From: Lithospermum erythrorhizon
Taxonomy: Eukaryota; Streptophyta; Magnoliopsida; Boraginales; Boraginaceae
Reading direction: 5' to 3'
Assembly: GCA_019722365.1 (NCBI GenBank)
Contig: JADFUC010002135.1
Coordinates: forward strand, 703,537 to 767,536
Length of the DNA stretch: 64,000 nt
A program made the translations under genes and the position numbers. Each line of letters starts with the position of its first letter. The first letter of the stretch is position 1. This document shows positions 37,311 to 49,824 of this stretch, one piece after another. The notes under the pieces were generated by a model, which saw nothing but the letters and a program-made list of their open reading frames with translations, was not told the origin of the DNA and made no database searches.

Positions 37311-38544
37311 ACGCAAAGATTCGCTGCCTTCCGCACTTCCACCGTATTGTGTCATATGTTTCCAAACCTCGATAAAGAGTATCAAGACAAAGATTGTAGT
37401 TTTAATTAACGCATCTGGCGATATTAATCGGCGATCAATCGCGATCGATTGAGGATCGATCAAGTGATTGATCGAGGATCCACCAAAGATCATGTGATTG
37501 ATACGAGTGCATTAATAAGGAGATTCGGGTTGCTTAGTCGTTGACCAAGTCAATGGAGGAGTTAAATGAAAGTGATCATTAACTATGAAAAAGAGTTTAT
37601 GATTGAATAACTTAGTTGATCAGACAGCTATGAAGCAATCAATCCCGAGATTAATTGGCTTAAGTAATGGCCAAAGCGAAAGTTTTTCGGTCGCTATTGT
37701 ATCTCAACTAGCTGTTGAAGATTGCACCGCCGTGACGCTTTCTGCTTGATTAAAGGCGATCAAAGGTGGCTACGTAATTCAGCCGGGCTGAGGATAGTAT
37801 AAATTGAGAGCCTTTACTCTGGGCTTTTACAAGATCTGTTCTAGCTGACATACGTGTGTTCGAGTGTAGTTAATTGTAGCTGGACATTCTCAAGTAAAGA
37901 ATATCGTTAAATGTAAGCTAAGTAGCTGCTGTGCCTTTTTCAATATCATATACCATACTCAAGCAGCCTGCACATATACTGCAACACTAAGTGGGAGTTT
38001 CACTAAGCGACACACCAAGACAAAGACGCAGTTTCTACCAACCCGTATAAAAACTTATTGTGTCATTTACTTTTTCAGAAGGCTTTTACTTCGAGCTAAC
38101 TTAGTCTTAGTCGCAAGATAGTAATACTGAGACATTATATTAGCTTTTCTGCTCTTTCCTCGAGAACAAGAGTAAATAAATAAATAAATAACAATGCTCC
38201 GTTTTTTTTTTTTTGGTTTCTAACTAGAAACGTGGCTGAGGAATTCATCCTTAAGGCTGCAACTTCTCTACATACATATGATAACTCCCCCTTAATTGTG
38301 CACTCCATCCACCTTATTTCATGGCAATGTGATTTCTTTCCCATCCAATTTTAATAGATCAACTCATCAAGATTAAAATGACATGAATTAATAATCAATT
38401 AGACCCTAAACACATAATATAATTTACACTTATCAATTTGATAAAATTGTGTTGGACAATCGAAGTTACTTTATAGATAAGTTATCCAACACCATAATAT
38501 GGTCATATTAGAACAAATAAATAATGGAGTCGAATAAAAGCAAG
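37311..38544. other. Spacer with a possible LTR promoter, no gene
   Basis: 37490-38070 has LTR-like character: a tataaattgag box at about 37798, followed by a transcribed-looking stretch. There is no partner in the window. 'gatcgatc'-rich sequence lies at 37435-37500. The 69-codon minus-strand frame at 38135-38344 is unsupported. Confidence 0.4.
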
Positions 38545-39285
38545 AAGACAGATTTAAAATCCCTAAATCTTTCAAACAATCAATGTTAACGATAAGTACT
38601 TAAAGTCATTAAATAAAAAAGACACAAGATTTATATAGTTACTTTCAACGTAAAAAGATTATTGTCACGTTAATCCACTATAAACTGTAAGATCATTACA
38701 GTTCTCTACCACTGGGCCTATAATCTATATCGAAGATTTTTTTATATCCAAAATTCCAAACTAATAAGCTACTTCAAGAACAAAAACCATGCTCTTCAAG
38801 AAAAAACAACGCTCTTTCAAGACATTATACCTAATATTCTATTAGGACGATTATTCTATTCTAAGATTTTGCTTGATTTAATAAAATTCACGAAAAAAGA
38901 TCCTATATTTATAAAAAGTAACAAAACTCAAGAGACTACGCTTTTCTGACTCAAAGTTTCAAAACCGCCTCAAAAAATCGCCTCAGCGCGTTTCATCGAG
39001 ATCCCATCGAGACCCCCTAAGCCTTTAATGGGGCCCTAACAAAATTTCTGCGTGTCTTCGGGGCAGACGAGAATCCATCGAGACCGGGGGTCTCGATAGC
39101 CTCCGGTCTCGATGGCCTCTCGGAAAGATGGTCTCGATGACCTTCTGCAAAAATGGTTTCATATACAATACAGAAAAACTTCAATTTAACTAATAGTTTG
39201 ATAACAATATCTAATTGTGTATGAAATTGATAGGGTGAGTTGAAATGGAATATACTGATTGCAGCAACATCGTCATTCATCCCCA
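38545..39285 (-). mobile_element. Solo LTR-like sequence related to the 50.5-56.3 kb copia LTRs
   Basis: 'gatttaaaatccctaaatct', 'tcaagaacaaaaaccatgctc', 'cctatatttataaa' and 'aaaaccgc' occur in the same order as in the copia LTRs at 50501-50999 and 55751-56253. The 39000-39140 part carries repeated and inverted copies of GGTCTCGATGG and is not shared. It may end at 'ccccaaca' (39285). It lies about 220 bp beyond the stop codon of the oxidoreductase gene. Confidence 0.55.
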
Positions 39286-39502
39286 ACAATGCAAATTATT
39301 CTAACATGTCTCGATAGTTTTTGAATTGATCCAAGATAAAGTGAAAAATTATTCTAAATGCAGATTCATAATTCAAGTACAATAATTTCCGAACATTGCA
39401 AATTATTCTAAATGGAAAAAGTAGAAAGCCTTAACATGATATAATGACTCCTGCGGAAAGGCCATACTTTATTACCACTTCAAATTCCAGGAAACACACT
39501 AC

Positions 39503-40999
39503 TTAATTGATCTCAATGGGCTCAAAACCTTTAGCAATGGATGCCATAACGGCATCCACCACGATCTGAGTCTTCCTACTGATACTCGCCCATTTCGTCT
39601 CAGGGGCACCGCCATTTGATTTTATATTCTCTACTAGTTTGGAGAACTCTGCCACCATGTGAGCTTCATGAGGAAGATCAGTTTCAATTGAATGCACTGT
39701 AGGTGGAGGATCAGCTCCTTCAGGGATTCCAGCCCAACCTAAATCGGAAGTGACATAAAAACGTCCTACATGATCTTGATACGGGACAACAAAATCATGA
39801 ACGCGCAAATTTCCCTTTGTTCCTAGAGCGGAAATGTCCATGGTTAAGTTTGTTAAGAATGAGCAATAAAATGTAGCTAGTTTGCCATCTTCCCAGCTGA
39901 GAGAAGCGCCACAGGAAAGAATGACACCGGCTTCATTGAACTCAGGCTCTCGCAATGCAGTCACTGTTTTAGGCATTTCATAGCGTCAGTTGCCCACAGA
40001 ATTGCCCGATACAGTACCAACCCGAATCACCAAGAGCACCAAGTGCATCAAGGTCTGGCTGGCATGGATGTTGGCTCCTTAGAAATCTTCGCCAGCATTA
40101 TACGAGAAAACACTATGAATCTGTTAAAAGTAATCATCGTTAGTGAACCATAATCTGGGTTGCAATGGGTTGCAACCTATAGTCTCAAACTCCAGAGATC
40201 CTGAAGATAAAGCACAATGAAGTATCGATGGCTAATAGCGAAACCACAAATTTTTTATAGGAAAATTGATATCACATAAATAAAGAAAAATATAACTGTA
40301 TAGGACATGACGAAATAAATTCTCAAATATAAAAACAATTCGAAAAAACGAACCTTAGAAATATATTTTCGAAAAATGGGGGACTGCCAGACTGCCCCTC
40401 TACATCCCCTAGTATTTATTGACACCATTTTTGACACCGTTGAGTGAATTATTTCGATTCTCAATCAAATGAATACATTTTTCACCCCAAAAACAAAGGG
40501 GAAAAAAAGACAGTGCCATAAGAGGGTCGAAAGTTACCGCTTTAAGTTTTCCAAATTGATGAGAATCAGAAAGAAATTCACGCATCTTGGGGGTACGAGG
40601 ATGATGCATCCACATGGTGCCATCCATATATTGTACCCCATTAGTTTCACAAGCTTCAAGAATAACATCCAAATCCTTAAGATTAAGGGCAACAGGTTTC
40701 TCTAGCAAAACATGCTTCTTCTTCTGAGCAGCCAAAACCGCCCACTTAACATGAAGACTTGTTGGCAGGGGAACATAGACGACATCCACATTTGGATCAT
40801 CCAAGACTTCTTCGTAGCTGCCATATAGTTTAACATAAGCCGGATATTCGTTTTCTTTTGCAAACTTTTTTGCTCTCTCTAGCGAACGGCTTCCAAGTGC
40901 AGATATAGAACAGTTGGGTGCAAGTTTTATGGCTCTTGAATTTCTTCGTGCAATGCTTGCACACCCAAGAATTCCGAAATGAATTGTATGTTCTGCCAT
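39503..40999 (-). CDS. Gfo/Idh/MocA-type NAD(P) oxidoreductase (At4g09670-like)
   Basis: Two exons on the minus strand: 40999-40538 (154 codons, phase 0) and 40120-39503, with intron 40537-40121 (GTAAC...ACAG). About 360 residues, the usual family length. Exon 1 is a Rossmann domain starting MAEHTIHFGILGCASIARR (dinucleotide-binding GxxGxxxIA). Later come VVYVPLPTSLH and the family motif LLEKPVAL with its Lys, then DGTMWMHHPRT. Exon 2 gives the alpha/beta domain: PDLDALGALGD.GWYCI, then PKTVTALREP, ILSCGASLSWEDG, and the C-terminus SISRKTQIVVDAVMASI. Between GWYCI and PKTVTAL (about 39965-40015) two or three small indels shift frame, so the first part of exon 2 is not in frame with the rest. 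Everything else looks under selection, so sequence error is likely. Plant members are largely uncharacterised; the substrate is unknown. Confidence 0.85.
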
Positions 41000-41052
41000 A
41001 GTTGGGGCTTTGATGAGCTAGAGGTTGGTGATTGGTTCAGTTGTGATGGAGA

Positions 41053-41096
41053 AAGATGTGCTATGTGCTATTTATTAAAGATGTGCTATGTGCTAG
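41053..41096 (-). promoter_or_regulatory. Duplicated 17-bp element in the oxidoreductase promoter/5' UTR
   Basis: agatgtgctatgtgcta occurs twice, 25-26 bp apart, about 55-100 bp upstream of the ATG. It is separated by a TATA-like ttattaa. It may be a small tandem duplication with no function. Confidence 0.4.
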
Positions 41097-41874
41097 TTGA
41101 TTGGATTTTAGATTATGCCTTGGTGGTGATTAAATAAAAAAGTGTGATGGTCAGGAAATAATTATGCATATTATTTTATTTTATAATGTTTATAAAGTTG
41201 TACAGCACTAACCCAAAATGATTTAGCATTGTGATTTGTTGGTTTCATATAGCGAACGTTTATAAGCGAGATCTAAAACCACCTTTACTGGCTACTATTA
41301 CTTATAACTTAGATAATCCTAGATGAGTGGGATTTTATTTAAGCCTTTCTTTTCATTTCGCTTCTTAACTATCACTATCTTTTTAAGCTATCTTCTAAAA
41401 TTATTATTTTATTCTTACCTCCTAAGTTTATTCTCCTTCTTTTTCAAATCGTCTCCCTAATTAAGCTTTTTCTATTAAAATTGATGTATCTTTTTATTGT
41501 AAGAATTCTGACATTGCATACAGTTATTGTAATTTTTGTTTCTTTTTAAAATACATTAATAAATTATAAATTAAAACAAACACCCCAAAACATCTTTTGC
41601 AGGCAATGGCAATAGGTTCACCCAACTACCACTGCTTGATCTTCAACAACATTAACCAAGACATAGCAGACACCATACACTTCTCTCAAATTAGAACGAA
41701 GCCATCTCCTCCCCTCCTTAAATCAAGTTCACTACAAACCATAATACCACTTTCAAACCATAAATATTAACTAAAAATTACAGCAGCCGCCATCTTCAAT
41801 CACCAATCTACGTTGTTATATGAGCAATCACTTTACTTGAACAAAATGTTTTTGTTCTAATTGAATCACAACAT
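41097..41874. other. 5' flank of oxidoreductase gene, no gene
   Basis: AT-rich; no domain, RNA gene or transposon end recognised. Confidence 0.5.
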
Positions 41875-42045
41875 CAAGACCCAACAAAAATCAAACCCCT
41901 TCAGCTGAATATTCAAAAAGATTGCATTTTTATTCAAGACTCAACAAATTCAAACCCCCTTCAACTGAATATTCAAAAAAAATCGATTTTTACTCAAGAC
42001 CCAACAAAAATCAAACCCCTTCAGCTACATATTAAAAAAATAAAT
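41875..42045. repeat. Tandem repeat, exact 60-bp period, 2.8 copies
   Basis: caagac(c/t)caacaaa starts at 41875, 41935 and 41995. Each unit contains 'tcaaacccc(c)ttcagctgaa' and 'attcaaaaa'. Confidence 0.95.
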
Positions 42046-42579
42046 TTTTTTTGTTGCGATTCAAAGATGTTTTTTCTATTGTGGGGTACAGGTTGGGTAA
42101 CCAAAGAATCATTATTCTATCTAATCCATATGTACCTACGTCACTTGGTAGAATGGATTTTAGAGAGGTTGGTAAAGTATTCATCAACATCTTTATTGAA
42201 CATCTTGTTGACCTTTTTTGTTAGTGTTGTTTTGAGGAGTATAGAAAGATACAGGAATTCAAGAATAGAGTAGAAATGGTGAAATTCATGGATTTTCATA
42301 AAACAATCATGGTGGAAGGTTGAAGTTGGGACGAATGGTGACGAGTGGGTGTAGATTTAGGTGTGGATTTGAGAGGGGGAGGGGGCTGTTAATTTGATTT
42401 GTCATTTATTTTATGATTATTTTAAGTATTATTAAATATATCATATGTTTATTATAAAAAGTGTCTCTCTCAAATCTAATATATATGTATTCCAAATTTA
42501 CTCATTAAACTAAAATTTGATCCACCTTGATTTCAAAATTTGATTTTTTCATATGATAATTAAAAGAATCTGACAACTT
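42046..42579. other. Spacer; one unsupported open frame
   Basis: A 68-codon plus-strand frame (42067-42273) has a hydrophobic composition and no family match. Nothing else seen. Confidence 0.4.
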
Positions 42580-42925
42580 AAAAAGTGACAAGTTTCAAAA
42601 GATAATAATAATGCAAGAATTAAAGATATCAATATGAGGAGGCAAATGACAAAAGCCATTTATTTATATGAAAGAAATACTACCTCTCCAGTACACATAC
42701 TTGAAAGGAAAGAGAGTTTAAAACTTTGGTTATCTTTAAGATTTCTCTTTCTTAAAGTGACAAGCATTGAAGATAATATTTCCATGATGCACTAAAAAGA
42801 TATCAATAGTTTAGGAGGCAAAATGAAAAAAAGCCATTTATTTATGAAAGAAATACTAATTTCCAGCACATACTTGAAAGGAAAGAGAGTTTAAAACTTT
42901 GTCATTCTAGTATTTCTCTTTTCTT
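42580..42925. repeat. Two-copy tandem repeat, about 176 bp
   Basis: 'aagtgacaag' at about 42580 and 42756 begins each unit. Shared blocks are 'aagatatcaat', 'aggaggcaaa', 'gccatttattta', 'gaaagaaatacta', 'cacatacttgaaaggaaaga' and 'gtttaaaactttg'. Confidence 0.85.
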
Positions 42926-44059
42926 AGTATTCTGTTTTGGCAATGTGACCACCAATCAAACAAAAACAGGGAAAAGGAAATGGCTGGAGACCGATAGAAT
43001 TAGAAAGGGAGGGGGGGCGTTTTCCATCTTTTAATACGGAGTAATTACTTAACGTTTCCTTAGATAGCATTCCTTCAAGTCGCTTTTAGGTAATCTACTA
43101 CGTAGTATATGACATAACACTTACACTAACAAGTGCTGTGAAAGTTACTTTATAATTCTTTTATTTGTCTTAATATTAAAGATGTAAGAAGATGCTATCT
43201 AATATTATCCGATTATTTATATTTTTAACAATTTTAATAGAATTTTGTTTTTATACGTATATTCTCACACACTCTAAATACGATCGAAAGATTATCTTTT
43301 AAGATGCAAAGATACTTACACCGAAATACGTTACTAAATATCCTTAAAATACAAGATGCTTCACAACGCTAAACTTATAATACAATAACAGAAATAACAA
43401 TAACATGAGTACTGTATAATATATATATATATTATATATATATATATATATATACTTTTGTAGTTTGTCCCCTAAAAACTTAAAAATAACTAAACAAACC
43501 TATAAAATTTTAAAAATTACAAAATAAATAATTTAAAAATCTTAATAAAACAATCTCTTAATACGAAAGTAACTTTTTATATCTAACATTTACTTCGAAA
43601 GTTACTTTATAATTCTTTTATTTGGTTTAGTTATAATAGTTTAAGCCATTCAGGGTATCCACTTGGAAAAAAATTTAAATATTCTTTGGAGATGTTTTTC
43701 TTGCTACCTCTTCATTTTATTCATTTTTCATTCTATTCTTTTTCTTTTGACAGAATTGCCATCTTTATTTAGTAAAGAGAAACTATTATAATTTTTTAGT
43801 GCATACCCTGATAACTAGAGTACATGGTTTGAAGGATTGTAGAAAATCTTTCTCAAGTCTAGCCTCCTAACAAAAAATCACAATGGGAAAATATAGGATC
43901 ATTAATCGAATGATATCCCATTAACTATATTAACACTTTTAATGACCGATAGACCAATAGACTTCGTCAATCCGTAAGTCAAAGCCAATTCAAATAGAGG
44001 AAAGCCAAATTTAAGGAAGAAAACGCATTAGGAGGTTGAAACATACGCTGATACGCCAA
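42926..44059. other. AT-rich spacer with a short repeated motif
   Basis: 'gaaagttactttataattct' occurs at about 43139 and again at about 43597, possibly the two ends of a small insertion between them. An (AT)n microsatellite lies at 43421-43455. No gene recognised. Confidence 0.45.
43421..43455. repeat. (AT)n microsatellite
   Basis: About 35 bp of AT repeat with one phase break. Confidence 0.9.
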
Positions 44060-44490
44060 TCTAAGTGCTGGCTCTCAAGACGCTGCGCTCATCACTAATG
44101 CGAGTAAGATGGCATGCATTTGATTTTATCCGTAACTACCCTATACATACAACAAAGATAAAGCCTGCAGAATCTCAAGAATATAAGACGACCTTCTCTG
44201 ATTCAAAGAATACCATTGGCTGCTGCCAAGTGATCGGGAACTCCACGCCGATGCCAAGCAGACGCACCAAGAAGGATTTACTGACAGTTCACAGATGTCA
44301 TGGGATTGAAGTGATACATGTAACAATACAATGAGGAAAAATAGAAAAATATAGTAAGTCTACATAATAATATACTTCAGGACATATGAAGCAGCAGGGA
44401 AACAGAGGCTGCAACCACTGCAGACACTTCCTTCAGGTCTCTCGCCTGTTTCCCATTGCAGCTCGATTACAATAGCCTTCCACTAACTCT
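44060..44490. other. Unidentified less AT-rich island
   Basis: About 430 bp with higher GC and codon-like texture than the flanks, with open frames on both strands (44065-44334 plus, 44141-44326 minus). Neither matches a family I know. It could be an exon remnant, a 3' UTR or a transposon piece. Confidence 0.3.
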
Positions 44491-45091
44491 TTTCCTTGAG
44501 ATTTCTGAACCCAAGAAATATAAAAGGTTTTTAGGAAATCAACCGTCTCATAAAAAATGGAAAGCTCTGCGCCAGATATAAAATGTATAAGATTTTTTTA
44601 TTAAATTAGTAATAATATATTTTTGATAATAAAAATTAAATTACCATATAAAATATAAAAATAAATTTCATAAATTATTCTAAACATTCATTCAAAATGT
44701 TACCCAAAAAAAAAACTCATTGTCTTTCTTTTTCTATCATCCGCTTGCTTTTAAATATTGCTTAACCATTCAAGTATTATTAAATACTAAAAAAATAATA
44801 AACAAAATGGGGACAAAATATAAAATCCATAATTAATCGGAATTCATATATTTATTTATTGATAATTTAAAATAAAAATAATCAAAAGTCATATTAAAAT
44901 ATAAAAATTAATTTATTATACTAATAATGCATAACTAAAAATAAGGATAAATTTTTTTAAAAGATGACCCCCTTTTAAAGTGGGGCACTGTGCAAACTAC
45001 CTACCAGCACACCCCAATAGCCGGGGCTGTTCTTTCATAAACTGATAATCCAAAATTATTGGAATAAACCATTCATGAATGTAGTTAGAGC
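44491..45091. other. AT-rich spacer, no gene
   Basis: No domain or repeat recognised; several A/T-only runs. Confidence 0.5.
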
Positions 45092-45556
<465 letters not shown>

Positions 45557-46230
45557 TCACATGAGAAAAAATGTTCAACTATTTGTATTCTTCTCAGCCA
45601 TAATTTTTTTATAATCAATACTTATCAGCATTTATTTCATAAGATATAAATTACGGCAAATATTTGTGATTTCAAATTAACACAAAATTCCTAACTAAAA
45701 TCGCTTAAAATAAGTGACTACAACAAAGTTATAATTACGCTCCAAGAAAAATGTAATTTATACCTCATGGGGTAAGCCATTGGGGATGCTACTGCACTAT
45801 CAACCATCGACTTCTCTCGCTCATAATTACAACAGATGTAGGTCATTTTTTAGGCACAAGGGCACAATTATTGGTATCACTATCGCATTTTAAACAATAT
45901 TTTTAGTAGTCCTCACTCATATGATTGGCCCATTTTTATTATAATCAGAATTTTTAAATTTTTTACCTTAAATATATTTATTTCAGATTAGATAATTTTT
46001 ATAAAAAATATATATTACTAAATATTAAATGTATTTTTCACTAATATATTTTATCAAGATTATACAATATTAAACAAAAAAGACGACGATCAAAGCTTCA
46101 AGAGTGCATAACAAAATTAAAAAATACACAATCTTTTAGTATTATCTTTACATGAGTCACACTCTATGTCTTAAAACCAAGAAAATTTCCAATTTGGGAT
46201 AAAACCAAGCAAATTTCCAATTTCATATTA
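45557..46230. other. Spacer between SDR fragment and duplication block B
   Basis: Searched for the missing SDR N-terminal exon on the minus strand without success. AT-rich, no other feature. Confidence 0.5.
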
Positions 46231-46574
46231 TTAGATGTCCAACTTTAATTAATATGAAATTGTTTACACCTTCCGCAAAATTCTAAAATTAGACAATCTT
46301 TACATATCGAGTAGTATTAATTATTTTGTGCAATAAACAACTTTGTAACCAACCCCGATTCCCCACAACTTCACTATTACTTCAATCCAAGACAAACACT
46401 CAACGACCTTCGACTAGATACTTTTAATTGTCTACGCCTCGAAAATACCTCATCCCAACTTCACCTCAACCTCCACTCCCTCCATGGCTCCACCAATCCA
46501 TTATGCTGCCAGAATATATACTCCTTTACATCTTTGAAGATTTTGGCTAATTGGAGTACTACTAAATGGTATCT

Positions 46575-47592
46575 AATTCAGATAATCTATTAATTTTAAT
46601 CACAAAACATCAAATTCACATATCCCATCCTCAAATGACATATATTAATCTAAAACACATAATATGCAATATTTAATAAAGAGCTCTTACATCAGAATTT
46701 AAGACGAATTTAATCACCTCTCCTCGCCTAATGCCTCGCATTTAATCCCCTTGCAAAAATCTTCTCCAATCGCCAGTCCAACACTAAGCGACGCTCCCCT
46801 GGGATTGCTAATACCCGTGAGTAATCGACCAGAAATTGAACTTCATAGCTGTTGAAGAATTGTAAATGGAAGAGAAACTTTCCAAAGGGAGATAAGACGG
46901 TTCTGGTGTAGAGAGCAAGCAATGGTTCGATCATCATTTGAAAAATCCTCGCTTCTTTCTTTTTGGGAATACCATTTTGCTAATTTTAACCCGCTAAGAA
47001 CTCGTTAAAAATCGCTTTTCTAACTCGTTAACTTAATCGCATCGCATGCCATTCTAATCAAATAAGGAAATACTAATGAAGTCGTTCTATTTTAGTTAAC
47101 TTAACAAGTCAATTAAAATACTAACGAAGTCACTATCAAATAACTTATCGTTATTCATCAATTTTAATTGCTTAATCGACAACTCAGTTTTAACCAATTC
47201 GACGCTCATCAACATAGATATTTGACAACACATATATATATGTCGGTAGACACATCTCTCAATTCTACAAGTCTCGCTTAATTTACGCATTTAAATATAA
47301 TTCTATCATCAGATACATGACCTTTCAGTTCGATAATAGTAGTTTGTATAATAATAATAATCGAATTAATTACTTCATTATTATAACGATTAATAAGTAG
47401 CATCTAAAGAATCGCTCATAACCCTTAAATTATCACGTAACCACACTAAGAATATACAAGCAATTACCAAGCGAACACTAAGTTCCAGAATCACATTTAA
47501 CCAACCCCAGAAATGAATCGATACACAATCGTCGCAGAACGAAGATAATAAAAGCTTTTAATCAATTTTCATCAGATTTCCAATGTATCGGG
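46575..47592 (-). mobile_element. Solo LTR of the dispersed family, copy 4
   Basis: On the minus strand it carries the family landmarks in order: 'ttgtgtatcgattcattt', 'taatcgttataataatgaa', 'atcgaactgaaaggtcatg', and a tail with 'tagattaatatatgtcat' near 46650. Block A continues directly from 'taatttgag' to 'gagacgggagattc', so the whole LTR is an insertion. It ends about 1 kb upstream of the UGT gene 3 ATG. A 69-codon minus-strand frame inside (46728-46937) is not a known domain. Confidence 0.75.
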
Positions 47593-48470
47593 AGATCCTA
47601 TCAACTTTGTTCCAATTCCAGATACTTTTAATTATTAAGAAAATAGTCATATATTTATATTTCAATCAAATTTATTTTATTAATAATAAAATAGGAGCAG
47701 AATTTAAATTTTATTCCCAATAATTACGACTGCTGCATATCTCCCTCGTAACGCAGATCGACAAGTAAACTGGCCCCTGTAGTTGTTTATCTCATGCTTA
47801 AATTGCCCTTAAATTGTCAACTCCGTCATTAACGCAAAGTTAGTTAAAGGAAATTGGGGGTCAAAATTACTAATTTAAATAATATTTTGGGGAAAAAATA
47901 AATTTAACAAAAATCAAATTATCGGACAGCCAAATTAGTTTCTTTTTTATTACGTTCATTTTTTGTCCAATTTATATTTTTCCCTCAAAATATTCATTAA
48001 ATTTCATTTTTGGCCTAAAAATATACCTCCAAATTCTCTTTCAAGTAATATTTACCGTAACCGTTAATTTAATGATTCATTTCACAAGCATCTCGATATA
48101 TTAATTATTTCCTGAGACTATTCAAGAATTGGCACTAATTTATGCACCAAATCGCAAATCTGCCACCCAATTACCTTTTAATTCATTTCTAAGAATTTCA
48201 TAAATGCGCTGAAAATATCATCTATCGTTGTCTATTTCTAGCTTATGTTTTTATCTATTGTTTCATCTTTGTAACAAATTTATTTCAAGCTAAAAACATT
48301 ATAAAAATATATGTCAGAAATTAAAATTAAAAATTCAATCATAAAAATTGAAATTAAACTATTTTTTCTTTTTAGATATCAAGCGATGATTATTTGAACT
48401 GCATCTATTGATTAGGTGAAGTATAATGGCCGACACATGGAATTGTATCCATCATCAAACACTGGGCATG

Positions 48471-48481
48471 TATATATATAT
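48471..48481 (+). promoter_or_regulatory. Likely TATA box of UGT gene 3
   Basis: An 11-bp TA run at the position equivalent to 15895 in block A, about 116-126 bp before the ATG. It is slightly longer here. Confidence 0.4.
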
Positions 48482-48596
48482 ACCTGTAAAGGGATTGTTA
48501 ACACTATGATGGCTAAAGGTTTGGGAAGTCTGATAAAACTCAAAGAACCAAAAACACCCCTCCGTAATTTATAAAAATATTGAACACACACTCAAA

Positions 48597-48944
48597 ATGG
48601 CAACCACCACCAAGAAGCCTCACGCAGTACTAATTGCATGGCCAGCTCAAGGCCATGTAAACCCCCTCATGAGATTTGCTAAGCTATTATATACAAGAGG
48701 CTTCCACATAACATTTGTCCACACAGAATTCAACTACAGCCGTTTGATCAGATCAAACGGCCCTGATTCCGTAAAGGGTCTCCCTGATTTTAGGTATGAA
48801 ACCATCCCTGATGGAACTCCACCCCCCTCCAATCCAGATGCAACACAAGATATTCCTTCGGTTTGTGCTTCTTTAAGGAAAAATGCTTTGGGCCCTTTCA
48901 AGAAACTACTGGATAAGCTTAATGCTGACCCAGAAGTGCCTCAG
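48597..48944 (+). CDS. UGT gene 3, exon 1, intact
   Basis: 116 codons in phase 0, from [12 protein letters not shown] to DPEVPQ, ending at a CAG/gttagg donor. Contains [18 protein letters not shown] with the catalytic His of family-1 UGTs and the [12 protein letters not shown] segment. The first 88 codons give the same protein as gene 2. The open frame continues 19 codons into the intron before a stop. Confidence 0.9.
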
Positions 48945-49430
48945 GTTAGGGGTACACATTATAATATTAAAATTATACATATTATTAAAATATATCATTC
49001 TTAACATTGTGATTCCAACACCTATTTTAATTGATTTTATCATAGATAAATTCGATCAATAATTAATACTCTTTTTAATTATAATATTAAAAATTAAAAT
49101 AATATTATTTAAATTATTTTAAAACGTTAATCAAATTATATATAAATTTTATAATAATTAATAATTTCATTAAATTACGATAAAATTTCAATTTCTAAAA
49201 ATCAAACGCCAATTGAAGTTGTATTGAGGGACTATAATTGAAAAATTCAAAAAAAGTTAAACAAAATTATTTTATGCACTTATTTTACAAATTAAGACAT
49301 ATTACCTAAAAAGCTTAAAAAGTATTAATTTCTATATAATCGATATTAACGAATTTTTTTGTAAGAAATAATACACACTCACAAACGAATAAGAAAATAT
49401 TATAAACGACATAATATGTATTTTCACCAG
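48945..49430 (+). other. Extra intron 1 of UGT gene 3
   Basis: 486-bp GT-AG intron homologous to that of gene 2, with the same splice sites (CAG/gttagg, caccag/GTTACT). Confidence 0.8.
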
Positions 49431-49662
49431 GTTACTTGTGTTAAGTCGCTGATGGAGTTAAGTGACTTTTGCTATTCGTGCTGCTGAGATTTTGGGCATT
49501 CCTGGGGTTAATTTGGTCACTCATTCCACTTTCTCTTTTGTTGGGTATTTGTTCTACACTGAACTCAAGAAAAGAGGGATTTTTCCATTTAAAAGTAAGT
49601 TATATTTTTTGCTAAATAATTTGTTATGGTTTGTTTGTTATTACTGCTTTAGTCGATATCCA

Positions 49663-49763
49663 CTTTTTTTTTTTTAAAGCTTTTATAATGTTTTATAAGA
49701 TCATGATCGAACCCAAGCTCTCAAACGGCGCCAATATAACCATTGTGTTTTGCCTCGACGGCT
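49663..49763 (-). mobile_element. SINE with target-site duplication in intron 2 of UGT gene 3
   Basis: Minus-strand tRNA-derived SINE of about 101 bp: A-box-like tggttatattgg, B-box gggttcgatc, then a poly-A tail (the T run at 49664-49675). Flanked by gatatcca (49655-49662) and gacatcca (49764-49771), a near-perfect 8-bp target duplication. Block A has an uninterrupted 'gatatccatttgttactg' there, so the empty site is visible. Confidence 0.85.
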
Positions 49764-49824
49764 GACATCCATTTGTTACTGAGTTTGATCCTTTCTAGGC
49801 AAGAGGCACTGTTAAAGACTACTC

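Noticed and set aside
37435..37500. gatcgatc-rich stretch as a CRISPR-like or regulatory array
   Set aside because: The repeats are irregular and very short, without spacers; plant nuclear DNA has no CRISPR arrays.
44065..44334. Open frame as a small gene
   Set aside because: No recognisable family, competing frame on the other strand, no splice or promoter support; left as an unidentified island.
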